A stretch of 64,000 nucleotides of DNA from Algoriphagus alkaliphilus (GCF_900103735.1 NZ_FMXE01000018.1:33404-97403), one strand, 5' to 3'; numbered from the stretch's first letter, positions 1 through 9,692 are shown. Numbers and translations: made by a program. The notes: generated from the sequence alone by a model not told the origin.

Positions 1-412
1 TGACTTGCTCGTAAAACTGACGTGGGTCTTCCTTTTTCCAAACCCTCTTCTCCAAACCCGTCTGCATCATGTAATACAGTTCGTTGACTTTTTCCCAAGT
101 CTCCTTACTCAGATTTTCCCGGATAATTCGGGCGTTTTCCCGAGCATTGGTCACTGCGGAAAGCATGGAATTGGGATTGTCAGAATCGAATGTCAAGAAA
201 AACATGACCTGATGCCGCTCAAATCCGACATACTTTTTTTTGTAAGTCTCCAAATCTCCTGTGGCAGCCACCAAGGGACCCCATTGCTCCTTCAGATCCA
301 TGGGAAGATCCTGCATCAGATTGAAATTAACATCGATGAATCGGGCGTAATTTTCGGCTCTTTCCAGGTATCTTCCCAGCCAATAGATATGACTTGCTAC
401 TCTGCTTAGCAT
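1..412 (-). CDS. Alpha-E domain protein, N-terminal part (cut by window edge)
   Basis: The first 137 codons of a COG2307-type alpha-E protein. The reading frame starts at the ATG at 412-410 with MLSRVASHIYWLGRYLERAE, the conserved opening of this helical family, and stays open to the window edge. It lies 11 nt downstream of the circularly permuted ATP-grasp gene on the same strand. In the known family the two are nearly always neighbours and are thought to act together in peptide or amide-bond formation of unknown substrate. The C-terminal part lies outside the window. Family membership is clear; the biochemical role is not established. Confidence 0.85.
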   Translation of the reverse strand, partial: MLSRVASHIYWLGRYLERAENYARFIDVNFNLMQDLPMDLKEQWGPLVAATGDLETYKKKYVGFERHQVMFFLTFDSDNPNSMLSAVTNARENARIIRENLSKETWEKVNELYYMMQTGLEKRVWKKEDPRQFYEQV

Positions 413-423
413 AGTTTTTTAGA

Positions 424-1851
424 TTAATTGTACAGTACCCAAGTATCTTTACTTCCTCCACCCTGGGAGCTATTTACTACCAACGAGCCTTTTTTCAGGG
501 CCACCCGAGTGAGTGCCCCGGGGATCACTTCAATCTCATCTCCATACAATATGTAAGGCCTCAAATCCACATGCCGTCCTTGGATTCCCTCATCGGTCAA
601 GCAAGGGACCGTAGAGAGGGACAAGGTTGGTTGAGCGATGTAATTTGTAGGATTTCCCTTGATCAATTCACGAAATCTATTGTGTTCCTCCTTGGTGGAT
701 TTTGGTCCGATCAGCATGCCATATCCTCCGGCGGCATTTGTTTCCTTCACGACCAATTGATCAATGTGATCTAAGACATACTGTCTATCCTGCTCTTCCC
801 GACAGAGGTAAGTTGGGACGTTGTTGAGGATAGGCTCTTCATTCAGGTAGTATTTGATGATGCGGGGCACATAGGCATAGACCGCTTTGTCGTCGGCAAC
901 TCCTGTACCGGGGGCATTGGCAAACGCCACATTTCCGGCTTTGTAGGCTTCGAAAATCCCCGGAACGCCAAGCATGGAGTGGGGATTGAAAGTCAGGGGA
1001 TCAAGAAATGAATCGTCGATTCTTCGGTAAATCACATCGATCTGCTGAAGGCCTTTGGTGGTTTGCATGTAGACGATTTTATCCTTGACGATGAGATCTA
1101 CGCCGTTGACCAGCTCTACACCCATTTGTAGGGCGAGGTAAGAATGCTCAAAATACGCCGAATTGTAAATCCCCGGAGTCAATACGCCCACTACAGGTTT
1201 TGATTTGTTGGACAGGAACTGAAGCATCCGAAGCAGTTTGGTCGGATAATCAGAAACCGGCATTACGCCTTCATCATTGAAAAGCTGTGGATAAGCACGC
1301 TTGATGATTTCCCGGCTTTCGAGCATGTAAGAAACACCGGAGGGACAGCGGAGATTATCTTCCAGGATGTAATATTCCCCGTCTTTGTCCCGTACGAGAT
1401 CTGTGCCGGTGATGTGACACCAGATTCCTTTGGGTGGAGTCAGTCCGATGCAGGGCCTGAGGTAGTCTTTGGATCCGAGGATAAGTTCGGCAGGCACGAT
1501 CCCATCTTTCAGGATTTTCTGATCGTTGTAGATATCCTGAAGAAAAAGATTGAGTGCATAGATCCGCTGCCTCAATCCGGCTTCGAGCTTTTTCCATTCT
1601 GCATTGGGAATGATCCGAGGGATAATATCCAAATGAAGGATTTTTTCAAGGCCCTGATTATCGTGGTAGACATTGAAGGTCATGCCCATTGCCTTTTGAG
1701 CTTTGTTGGCAGAGTGTTGGAGTTGCCCCATTTTTTTGGAGGAAGCCTTGTCCAGGTAGCTAAAAAACTCTTCGTAATGCCCTCTGATTTTTCCATCCGG
1801 GGTAAACATTTCGTCGTAATGTTCACTGGAAGAATATCCTTCTGTCTTCAT
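424..1851 (-). CDS. Circularly permuted type-2 ATP-grasp protein (COG2308)
   Basis: 475 residues, close to the usual family length. Recognisable blocks are FNVYHDNQGLEKILHLDIIP near the N-terminus, TPGIYNSAYFEHSYLA in the middle, ANAPGTGVADDKAVYAYVP, and a C-terminal GGSKDTWVL. It is a soluble cytoplasmic protein with no signal peptide. The family is predicted to form amide bonds using ATP, but the natural substrate is unknown. The alpha-E gene follows after 11 nt, so the two are probably one transcript. A candidate promoter lies about 25-50 nt upstream. ATG start at 1851. Confidence 0.88.
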   Translation of the reverse strand: MKTEGYSSSEHYDEMFTPDGKIRGHYEEFFSYLDKASSKKMGQLQHSANKAQKAMGMTFNVYHDNQGLEKILHLDIIPRIIPNAEWKKLEAGLRQRIYALNLFLQDIYNDQKILKDGIVPAELILGSKDYLRPCIGLTPPKGIWCHITGTDLVRDKDGEYYILEDNLRCPSGVSYMLESREIIKRAYPQLFNDEGVMPVSDYPTKLLRMLQFLSNKSKPVVGVLTPGIYNSAYFEHSYLALQMGVELVNGVDLIVKDKIVYMQTTKGLQQIDVIYRRIDDSFLDPLTFNPHSMLGVPGIFEAYKAGNVAFANAPGTGVADDKAVYAYVPRIIKYYLNEEPILNNVPTYLCREEQDRQYVLDHIDQLVVKETNAAGGYGMLIGPKSTKEEHNRFRELIKGNPTNYIAQPTLSLSTVPCLTDEGIQGRHVDLRPYILYGDEIEVIPGALTRVALKKGSLVVNSSQGGGSKDTWVLYN

Positions 1852-1875
1852 ATTTGGTAAATTAAAAACACCCTA

Positions 1876-1904
1876 CAAGATAAAAAGTAAACCTTAAAAT
1901 CAAA
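1876..1904 (-). promoter_or_regulatory. Candidate Bacteroidota promoter for the ATP-grasp operon
   Basis: Read on the minus strand this is TTTG (1904-1901), an 18-nt spacer and TATCTTG (1882-1876). It approximates the Bacteroidota consensus TTTG-N19-21-TAnnTTTG. The -7 box is one base short of consensus, so this is a candidate only. The start codon lies 25 nt downstream. Confidence 0.4.
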
Positions 1905-1968
1905 TTTTATCAACAAAATTCAATTTTTGAGTTCATTTTTTTATCATTTCAGGCGAGGTAATGATTTA

Positions 1969-2119
1969 TCTGATTATCCGCAATCCTGCCGGTAATTTAG
2001 AAATATGCTTTAGAAGTTGCGGATAATCGTCCACAGACAACAGTCAACTGTCCACGGCTCGTTTTTTGGAACTTCAAAACTTAATTTATTTGGCTACTGG
2101 TAGGAAAGCGGATATACAG
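1969..2119 (+). mobile_element. MITE-like 150-bp element, copy 1
   Basis: A 151-bp non-coding element. Its left end is TCTGATTATCCGC and its right end is GCGGATATACAG; beyond these, CTGCCGGTAA at the left is mirrored by CTACTGGTAG at the right. It is flanked by the 9-mers AATGATTTA (1960-1968) and AATGATTTT (2120-2128). A 12-bp inverted repeat, GATTATCCGCAA/TTGCGGATAATC, folds the left 60 bp into a hairpin. The right two thirds are almost identical to copy 2, while the left loop differs. No transposase is encoded, so mobilisation would need an enzyme in trans. Confidence 0.85.
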
Positions 2120-2128
2120 AATGATTTT

Positions 2129-2278
2129 CATGATTATCCGCAATTCTGCCAGTAAGAAAAAATGAGGTATGAAGATGGCGGATAATCGTCCACAGACGAC
2201 AGTCAACTGTCCACGGCTCGTTTTTTGGAACTTCAAAACTTAATTTATTTGGCTACTGGTAGGAAAGCGGATATACAG
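2129..2278 (+). mobile_element. MITE-like 150-bp element, copy 2
   Basis: A 150-bp element following copy 1 directly. It is flanked by AATGATTTT (2120-2128, shared with copy 1) and AATGATTTA (2279-2287). By eye it matches the copy at 54610-54759 at all but one position. It contains the internal hairpin GACAGT-CA-ACTGTC (2198-2211) and the 10-bp inverted repeat GATTATCCGC/GCGGATAATC. The one-base difference from a copy 52 kb away implies recent movement or gene conversion. Confidence 0.87.
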
Positions 2279-2287
2279 AATGATTTA

Positions 2288-2563
2288 TTTTCAAAAATCG
2301 AAGTTTGCTATTCAGAACTCAGAGAAATCGCTTTTAAAATCTATGTCACCCCTTGCGGGGTTTTGTTACATGCATGCCCTATCTATTCTATAATAATTTC
2401 AGCCATACTGGCTTTCAAATCCCGAAGTGCCTGCCCGCCTTGGCGGGGATGAAAGGAATATAGCTACAGAAGTGTTTATCAGGTAAGATAACTCCAGGAG
2501 GTGACATCATTTTAATCGAAAGTGGTAAAAGCGATTTCCCTGAGTCAGAACTTCAGAAATCAC
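2288..2563. other. Intergenic stretch with two small palindromes
   Basis: No gene is seen between the tandem repeat copies and the antiporter gene. It holds ACCCC-TTGC-GGGGT followed by TTTGTT (2348-2367), which looks like a weak terminator but serves no obvious gene, and CCCGCC-TT-GGCGGG (2434-2447), one of several short CCGCC/GGCGG palindromes in this window. Confidence 0.5.
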
Positions 2564-4027
2564 TTATTCCAGCGCCAAGGCATGACGCACCATGTGTTCT
2601 TCCACTCCGGAGTTGATCATGACCATCAATTTATCACCGGATTTCAACTCAGTGGCACCATTGGGTGTAATGTATTTGTTGTTTCTGTTAACCAAAACGA
2701 TGAGTGAGGTTTTCGGGAAGTTCAATTCCAGTATTTTTTTCCCGTCAATAAGTGAATTTTCGGGCAGATTGACTTCCACCAGTGCATTTTTAAAGTCTTC
2801 AGACAATTCAATATCCAAGAGACTTCTGCGCTTCAATCCTGCCGGCACGGCTAAATGAAGCCATTTGGCGACTTTTGCGATGGTTGTGGCCTGTAAGGCC
2901 ACCGAAGTGAGGACGATGAAAAAGACGATATTGAAAATCAGGCTGCTTTTCTCCAGGCCTGCGATCAGGGGAAAAGTGGCAAAAACTATCGGGACAGCCC
3001 CCCTCAATCCAACCCAACTGACGAATGCTTTTTTCCGGTTGGAGAAGTTGAAAAAAGACAAGGAAGCCCAAACCCCAAGTGGGCGAGCCACCAAAATTAA
3101 AAACATCGCAATCACAAAGCCCAAACCAATCACCGGCCAAACCTGGGAAGGGTAAACCAATAATCCCAGGGCGATGAACATCACAATCTGCATCAGCCAA
3201 GCTATCCCGTCAAAAAACTTGATCAGACTTTTATGGTGCAGCATACTGCTTTGATTCATTGTGATGGCAGACAGGTAGACCGCCAGAAATCCATTACCGC
3301 CAATCAAATCCGTCACCGCATACACCAAGACAACCAGCCCCAACATCAATACCGGATAGAGTCCTTCATATTCCAGGTTGATTTTATTGATAAGAAGGAC
3401 GATGCCATTTCCCAACAAAATCCCCACGGCGGCCCCGAAAATCATCTGCTTAAAAAACATCGGGACCAGGTCTACCGGGCTGAAACCCTCCACGCTTAGC
3501 CAGGAGGTCATCCCTATTGTCAAGAAAAATGCCATGGGATCGTTACTTCCCGATTCGAATTCCAGTAGTGGCCTGAGGTTGCCTTTGAGTCCGATACTTT
3601 TGCTCCGCAGAATGGAAAATACCGCCGCAGCATCTGTTGAAGAGACGATTGCACCGAGGAGGAGGCCTTCTTTCCAACTCAAATCGGCAAACCAACTTGC
3701 AAAAAGGCCTACGGAAACGGCTGTCAGCAAAACGCCAACAGTACTGAGGAGTAATCCGGGTTTAAATACAGGTCTGATCGCTTGCCATTTGGTATCCAAG
3801 CCCCCGGAAAAAAGGATATAGGTCAAAGCCAAAATCCCCAAAAACTGTGCAGCACCGGGGTCATCAAAGGCAATCTTACCGATCCCGTCAGTACCTGCCA
3901 CCATCCCCACGCCCAGAAAGAGCAGCAGAACAGGAATGCCTGCTTTGCCTGCTGTTTTACTGGCTATTATACTTAAGATCAAAAGTAATGAGCCAACTAA
4001 AAGGATGTTTTCAGTAGTGATTTGCAT
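2564..4027 (-). CDS. Potassium/proton antiporter, CPA1 family (CvrA/NhaP2-type)
   Basis: 487 residues. About twelve hydrophobic segments fill residues 5-400, with the conserved GAIVSSTDAAAVFSILR block and the ESGSNDPMAFFLT motif typical of CPA1 exchangers. The last roughly 70 residues (DIELSEDFKNALVEVNLPEN onward) form a soluble TrkA-C-like domain, which in this subfamily binds a regulatory ligand. It is an inner-membrane protein expected to exchange K+ or Na+ for protons. It stands alone on the minus strand. ATG start at 4027. The ion preference is inferred from domain architecture only. Confidence 0.85.
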   Translation of the reverse strand: MQITTENILLVGSLLLILSIIASKTAGKAGIPVLLLFLGVGMVAGTDGIGKIAFDDPGAAQFLGILALTYILFSGGLDTKWQAIRPVFKPGLLLSTVGVLLTAVSVGLFASWFADLSWKEGLLLGAIVSSTDAAAVFSILRSKSIGLKGNLRPLLEFESGSNDPMAFFLTIGMTSWLSVEGFSPVDLVPMFFKQMIFGAAVGILLGNGIVLLINKINLEYEGLYPVLMLGLVVLVYAVTDLIGGNGFLAVYLSAITMNQSSMLHHKSLIKFFDGIAWLMQIVMFIALGLLVYPSQVWPVIGLGFVIAMFLILVARPLGVWASLSFFNFSNRKKAFVSWVGLRGAVPIVFATFPLIAGLEKSSLIFNIVFFIVLTSVALQATTIAKVAKWLHLAVPAGLKRRSLLDIELSEDFKNALVEVNLPENSLIDGKKILELNFPKTSLIVLVNRNNKYITPNGATELKSGDKLMVMINSGVEEHMVRHALALE

Positions 4028-4143
4028 AAAAAAGATAGGGGAATTATAGTCCTACGAATAAAAGTAGAATTCAAGAAGTTAAGAAAATAGAAGCGAAATT
4101 GGTTCCGGGCGGGGTTGGAAAAAAATCAATGGACAATTTTCAA

Positions 4144-4566
4144 TTATCTGTCACGATTGAAATCCAGCCAGAATTTTTCAATCTCTCTTACCATATGCTC
4201 ATAGGCATCCATGTCTGTCGGCTTGGTGATAAACAGATTGGCTTTGAGGTGATTAGATGCACTTTGATCCGGAATTGAGGAGGAAGTGGTCAATATGATG
4301 ACCGGAATATGTTTGGATTTTTCATGAGCTCTGATGGCAGACAATACCTCAAAACCGTTTTTGATTGGTAAGTTGATATCCAATAAGACCAAATCAGGAA
4401 GGTCGATTTCAGCGTAATCACCGGACTGAGTCATGTAGTCTATGGCTTCATTACCGGTTTTGGCCACGCTGATTTCCTTGGCTATTTGCATTGTTTCAAG
4501 TGCTTCAGTAGTCAGCAAGATATCTCCCTCGTTGTCCTCTACTAATAGAATTTGAAATTTCTTCAT
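4144..4566 (-). CDS. Single-domain response regulator (Rcp1-like receiver)
   Basis: 140 residues, one receiver domain and no output domain. The acidic pocket is in LLVEDNEGD near the N-terminus, the phospho-accepting Asp is in LVLLDINLPIKNG, the Thr is in IILTTSS, and the Lys is in LFITKPTD. It lies 8 nt after the stop of the large multi-PAS histidine kinase on the same strand, so the pair is almost certainly co-transcribed and this is its likely phosphorylation partner. Regulators of this type commonly relay to a further protein not encoded here. Confidence 0.9.
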   Translation of the reverse strand: MKKFQILLVEDNEGDILLTTEALETMQIAKEISVAKTGNEAIDYMTQSGDYAEIDLPDLVLLDINLPIKNGFEVLSAIRAHEKSKHIPVIILTTSSSIPDQSASNHLKANLFITKPTDMDAYEHMVREIEKFWLDFNRDR

Positions 4567-4574
4567 GATACATG

Positions 4575-7500
4575 CTATTTTTTGAGCGTAAAATAGAAGG
4601 TCGTCCCAGTTCCCAATTCGGAATCAACCCAAATCTTGCCGCCATTGTTTTCTATTATTTTCTTCACAATAGCCAGTCCAATCCCACTTCCCGAATATTT
4701 ATCTTTGGTATGCAATCGCTGGAAGATCACAAAAATCTTATCAAAATGATCTGGTTCCATACCTATGCCATTATCCTGAACTGAGAACTCCCAGTATTCC
4801 GCTAATTCTCTGCATGTTATGTTCACGACAGGGGAAGGAGATTCTTTGCTGTATTTTAAGGCATTACTGATAAGGTTTTGAAAGACCTGAATCATCGGAG
4901 TTCGGCATCCCTTTATTACAGGCATATCGGAGTATAACACTACCGCACTTTTTTCTTTGATCCGATTCGACTGAAGATTGCAGACCTCTGCAAGCAGTTC
5001 ATTCAAATCAATTTTTTCCAAATCCTCCTCGAATCTTCCTACTCTGGAAAACTCCAATAAATCCAGGATAATCTGTCGCATTCTCTTGGCGCCGTCTACG
5101 GCAAAGTAGATATACTTCTTTGCACGTTCATCCAGCTGTTCACCATATTTCAATTCCAATTGTGTCAGAAAACTGGTCACCATCCGCAGTGGTTCCAGAA
5201 GGTCATGGGAGGCCACATAGGCAAACTGTTCTAATTCCGCATTGGAATTTGCCAATTCGCGGGCCTTGGTTTCCAGCATTTCATTGAGGCCTTTCAGGGA
5301 GGATTCATACATTTTTTGATCGGTGATGTCCTGAATAGCGCCTACCACCTTAGTAGGAATACCGGATTTATCCCGTATAATGACTGAACGATCCGCTACG
5401 AAAGCATACGACCCATCCGACCTTTTGAAGCGGTATTCATTTTGAAAATTGGAAATCCCCTTATCCTCCAATGCCAATTTGAATTGATGCTCCACTGATT
5501 CAAAATCATCTTCATGGACTTGCCTAGCCCAATCCTGATAGGTGTTCCCTGACTCATTGGGAACCAAGCCAAAGAGCGTTTTATACCCTGGACCCCAATA
5601 AATATTATCCCCCTTAACATCCCAATCCCATATCGCTTCATGCGTGGCCTCTGCAACTTTCTCAAAGCGCTCATTGGATTGACGGATCAGTTCTTCTGTA
5701 GTCTTACGGAGGTTGATATCTTTGAAGTAAACCGATATCCCTATTTGTGAGGGGAAAACACTGATTTCAAACCAAGTTCCCAACTCGGAAAAGAACTCCT
5801 CATAGACCAGTGGATTGTTTTTGTCAATTGCTTCTTTGAAGCTCCGCAAAGATCTGGCTGCGATAGCTTTAGAGAGGACATTCCTGATGCTCCTTCCTAT
5901 AGCTTGATCCTTCGGTTTTTGCAGGAGTATTTCTGCGGCATGATTCCAATAGGTCACTACCCAGTTTTTATCGAGGGAAAAGAATCCATCCCCGATACTT
6001 TCGAGGATTTGATCCTTTTCATGCAGGGCTTCTTTGAGATGCATCTGGGTATTTTTCAGATCGGATATATCCTGAAAAGAACCATAAACTCTTATGCAAC
6101 CTCCATCCCGGAATTCTGCCTGCCCCTGGGTTCTAATCCATATTTTTCTTTGTTTCGCAGTTATAATTTGCAACTCATGATCGTAGGGTTCTCCTGTCTG
6201 AATACATCTGTTAAAAGACTCGATGATTATAGGTTTAGCTTCAGGGGCATAAAAGCTGATCCCTATTTCCACATCTGCGACAAAATCATCGGGTACTTCA
6301 TGGATTTCCTTAGTGACTGGACTCCAATATTGCATACCACTTGCCATATCCACTTCCCAAAAACCGATCTTTGCCATCTTGTTGGCACTATTCAGAAGAG
6401 CTTGAAGTTCTTTTTCTTCAGAGATATCCTTGGCTACGGAATAGATCAACTCCTCCTCCACCACTACCGTACAGTTCCAATCCAGCCAAACTGAATCCCC
6501 ACTTTTGGAAATCATCCTGTTGATAAAATCTATGGAGTTTTGGCCCTGACATAAGCTATCAAAAATATTTTCAGTATCGTCCCAATCTTCGGGATGCACA
6601 AATTCCATAAAGCTTTTTGAAAGAAATTCGTCCTCGGAATAGCCCAAGAGGCAGCTTGCTCCCCGGTTGATTTTTTTAAACTTTCCGTCAAATCCCAAAA
6701 TACAAATAATGTCCTGCGCCGTATCAAAGATCTGAGACAGTTCGTCTTCAACCTTTTTGCGATAAATCTCTGCGCCGAGTACCTGACTCAGAGAACTGAA
6801 TACCTTCAATAAGGAATTCACATACCCACTTTTGTTTTGAGTAGTAAACAAAGCTACTCCTATGACTTGACCGCTGAATTGTAATGGGAATCCAAAAGCA
6901 CCGTTCATACCCAAAGACAGCATTGCCTGCTTTCTTGTGAATTCGTTGGCTTCTGTTAAATCATCAAAAGACAGAATATCATTTCTTTCCCAAATCTGAC
7001 CGGGTAGCCCCTCTCCTATTCTAAAGCTCAGTTTCATGTCCACCATCGAAAAAAATCTGGACCCTGCATCTGAAAGCGCATACCTCGAAATAAGATTTAG
7101 CTTCGTCTTCTCTGAGTTGACCAGCCAAATTTCACCGGCATCAAGTACCTTGAACTTTACGAGTTTTTCCAAGCTTCTATCCAAAGCAAAATTAAAGCGC
7201 CTTTCCTCTCCAAATGCCTGAATGACTTGGGCAAGCAATTCTTTTTTCTGTTCCTCGATTTTCTGGGATGAAACCTCCCGTTGAATGGAGATCCAATGGG
7301 TAAACCAACCCTTGGAGTCGGCCACCGGACTGATGGAAAAATTGGTCCAAAATTCTTCTCCGTTTTTCTTGTAATTGATGGTGGTGATTTCACAGGATTG
7401 CCAGTTTTCCATGGCTTCCCTAAGCCGTTTCAATTCTTTTTTATCGGAGTTAGGCCCTTGTAGGATCCGGGGAGATTTACCCAAAACCTCCTCCTCAGCA

Positions 7501-9692
7501 TAGCCTGTCATTCGGGTGAAGGCCTCATTGACATAGACGATTCTCGGGCCTGGTAAAGAAATTGGCTCTGCTTCAGTGATCATAACTGCATCATTGGCAT
7601 AGGTCACCACACTTTCCAAAAGTTTCAACCGGGACTCCTCCAATCGCTGCCGGGTCACATCAGACAATGCCCCAATCATCCGGACAGCTTTGCCTGTTGT
7701 ATCTCTGATGAAAACTGCACGGTCTACCACGTGTAGGTAGGTGCCATCGTTTTTCCGAATTTGGTATTCTACGTGAAACTTTTCATTTTCAGGATTGACC
7801 AGATTTTCTTGCAGTATTTCCAAAACGCGGGTTCGGTATTCAGGGTGAATCAGCTTCTCCCAATTATTGACCTCAGATCCATTGGGAATTACATATTGTC
7901 CCAGTAGCCTTTCGTAGCTTTTTCCCCAGAACAGTTGGTCTTTGAGTATGTCCCAATCATACAACGCATCTTTGGTGGCAAGATTTACATATTCATACCG
8001 CTCATTGCTGAGCTTAAGCTCTTCCTTTTTTATATGATTTTCCAAAATCAGGCTGAATACCGAGGCCGCTTTCTGATAGCGTTCCAGTTCTTCGGGTTTT
8101 TCCTCCCATTTTTCCAGGAAATAGATCGCAAAGGTGGCGATGACTTCTTTCTCCGAATTGAAAACAGGAAAAGAAATACAGGATTTGAATCCCTGGATAA
8201 ACGCTGAATCCTTAAACTTTTCCCATTTTGGATCTGTTGAAATATCTGCTGAAAAAACCCGTTTTCCGGTAAAGGCAGCCGATCCGCATGCCCCTTCCTC
8301 AGGCCCGATTTCTGCCCCATCTATCAAATCAATAAAGTCTGATCCAATACCGGGCGTTGCCAAATTGAATACCCTTCCTTCCTCTACTTTTAAAAGGGAA
8401 GTTTTGATTCCTTTGACGGCATTTTCATAACCCCTCAGGTACGTCTCCAGCAGGCTTACCAGATCGGCATCAGCATAGATGGCACTTTCCACCAGTTCAA
8501 TTTCTAAAGCATCCAGGCTATCGCTGAGGATTTTTTGAGTAACATCCTGTATCAGTACCAAAGAAGCTCTTTTACCCTCATAGACTATGGCTTGGGCATT
8601 GACCTCCACATCCATCAGTTCTCCTGATTTCTTGATGTGTTTGGAAATGCCTCTATAAGCTCCCTTTCCTATATTGGAAAACTTTTCATCGTCCTTTGCC
8701 AGAGCAAGCAGGCTGTCGTGGTCTTCTTTGGGCCGGATATCAAAGACTGTCATTGTGAGCAATTTCGCTTTGGTATAGCCATAGAGTCGCTCAAATCGTT
8801 CATTGACGGCAAGGATTTGGGTCGTATCCATATCCCACACATACATTGGGACCGGGTTATTTTCAAAAATGTATTTGTACTTCAGCTCTGATGCCTTCAA
8901 TTCCCGCTCAGCAGTGATCAGCTCTGAAATTTCAGTACTGTTTACAACTATCCCCTTTATTTCGGGGTCTTCGATCAGGTTAGTCCCCACTGATTTTAGC
9001 CAGAGGAATTCCCCGTCCTTTCTCCTAATCCGGTAAGGCTGGGAAATGACTTTCTTTTGACTCAAAAGGCGTTCAAATTCAGCATAAAGCCCGGACAAAT
9101 CCTCGGGGTGGATTAGTGTAAAAGCATTTATCCCATGGAGCTCCTGAGGATCAAATCCCAAAATTGACTGGTGTGAATTACTTGTAAAAATAAATTCGCC
9201 CACGGGATTGAGGACGGCAATCATTTCTACTCCCTCACTGATCAACTTTTCAAACCGTTTTTCCCCTCCACTTAAAAAGCTTCGGTCCACCTCTTTTGAT
9301 TCTTCCTCCATTTGGATGGTCAATACGAGCCGGGTGGCATTTCCGCCGATCCCCTGAGAAGGGATTATCAGCACTTCACATTCGGTTAACTTCCCTTTAT
9401 TGCCGGGAAGCGAAATCCGAAATGAAACGCATTGATTTAGATATCCCAATCGTACTTGTTCAACAAAAAAATCCTTTGCCTCACCACTGAGTAAATCGGG
9501 CAGGAAAGTGCCGGACTGGAGATCCCAACCCAATATTTCGGAAATTTTTAGGCGGTTTTCGGGAGAAATAAATTCAATTCGAAAATCTTCCCTGACTGAG
9601 AAATACACAAATTGTTTAGTGTCACTTTTAGAAAATGACACAGGCACTCCATCAGACGGATTACCTGATGGTCCTTTTATACCTTTTTTCAT
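4575..9692 (-). CDS. Giant soluble sensor histidine kinase with about nine PAS and two GAF domains
   Basis: 1705 residues with no transmembrane segment, so cytoplasmic sensing is expected. The order read from the sequence is PAS, PAS, PAS, GAF, PAS, PAS, GAF, PAS, PAS, PAS, PAS, then HisKA and HATPase. The phospho-accepting His is in YVASHDLLEPLRM; the ATP-binding N and G boxes are VFQNLISNALKYSKE and GSGIGLAIVKKIIENNGG. PAS domain 5 has a LOV-like block, GKSPRILQG, but a Pro replaces the photoactive Cys of true LOV domains. The receiver protein follows 8 nt downstream. Ligands are not predictable. ATG start at 9692. Confidence 0.92.
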   Translation of the reverse strand: MKKGIKGPSGNPSDGVPVSFSKSDTKQFVYFSVREDFRIEFISPENRLKISEILGWDLQSGTFLPDLLSGEAKDFFVEQVRLGYLNQCVSFRISLPGNKGKLTECEVLIIPSQGIGGNATRLVLTIQMEEESKEVDRSFLSGGEKRFEKLISEGVEMIAVLNPVGEFIFTSNSHQSILGFDPQELHGINAFTLIHPEDLSGLYAEFERLLSQKKVISQPYRIRRKDGEFLWLKSVGTNLIEDPEIKGIVVNSTEISELITAERELKASELKYKYIFENNPVPMYVWDMDTTQILAVNERFERLYGYTKAKLLTMTVFDIRPKEDHDSLLALAKDDEKFSNIGKGAYRGISKHIKKSGELMDVEVNAQAIVYEGKRASLVLIQDVTQKILSDSLDALEIELVESAIYADADLVSLLETYLRGYENAVKGIKTSLLKVEEGRVFNLATPGIGSDFIDLIDGAEIGPEEGACGSAAFTGKRVFSADISTDPKWEKFKDSAFIQGFKSCISFPVFNSEKEVIATFAIYFLEKWEEKPEELERYQKAASVFSLILENHIKKEELKLSNERYEYVNLATKDALYDWDILKDQLFWGKSYERLLGQYVIPNGSEVNNWEKLIHPEYRTRVLEILQENLVNPENEKFHVEYQIRKNDGTYLHVVDRAVFIRDTTGKAVRMIGALSDVTRQRLEESRLKLLESVVTYANDAVMITEAEPISLPGPRIVYVNEAFTRMTGYAEEEVLGKSPRILQGPNSDKKELKRLREAMENWQSCEITTINYKKNGEEFWTNFSISPVADSKGWFTHWISIQREVSSQKIEEQKKELLAQVIQAFGEERRFNFALDRSLEKLVKFKVLDAGEIWLVNSEKTKLNLISRYALSDAGSRFFSMVDMKLSFRIGEGLPGQIWERNDILSFDDLTEANEFTRKQAMLSLGMNGAFGFPLQFSGQVIGVALFTTQNKSGYVNSLLKVFSSLSQVLGAEIYRKKVEDELSQIFDTAQDIICILGFDGKFKKINRGASCLLGYSEDEFLSKSFMEFVHPEDWDDTENIFDSLCQGQNSIDFINRMISKSGDSVWLDWNCTVVVEEELIYSVAKDISEEKELQALLNSANKMAKIGFWEVDMASGMQYWSPVTKEIHEVPDDFVADVEIGISFYAPEAKPIIIESFNRCIQTGEPYDHELQIITAKQRKIWIRTQGQAEFRDGGCIRVYGSFQDISDLKNTQMHLKEALHEKDQILESIGDGFFSLDKNWVVTYWNHAAEILLQKPKDQAIGRSIRNVLSKAIAARSLRSFKEAIDKNNPLVYEEFFSELGTWFEISVFPSQIGISVYFKDINLRKTTEELIRQSNERFEKVAEATHEAIWDWDVKGDNIYWGPGYKTLFGLVPNESGNTYQDWARQVHEDDFESVEHQFKLALEDKGISNFQNEYRFKRSDGSYAFVADRSVIIRDKSGIPTKVVGAIQDITDQKMYESSLKGLNEMLETKARELANSNAELEQFAYVASHDLLEPLRMVTSFLTQLELKYGEQLDERAKKYIYFAVDGAKRMRQIILDLLEFSRVGRFEEDLEKIDLNELLAEVCNLQSNRIKEKSAVVLYSDMPVIKGCRTPMIQVFQNLISNALKYSKESPSPVVNITCRELAEYWEFSVQDNGIGMEPDHFDKIFVIFQRLHTKDKYSGSGIGLAIVKKIIENNGGKIWVDSELGTGTTFYFTLKK

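Noticed and set aside
5..409. 134-codon plus-strand frame at the left edge
   Set aside because: It is the complement of the alpha-E gene, whose MLSRVASHIYWLGRYLE start is clear.
1960..2287. Possible CRISPR-like array or rRNA/attC-type repeat
   Set aside because: There are only two units, each 150 bp with inverted ends and 9-bp duplications; there are no short regular repeats with unique spacers and no cas genes.
2225..2452. 75-codon plus-strand frame
   Set aside because: It starts inside repeat copy 2 and runs into intergenic DNA; other copies of the repeat do not keep a frame.
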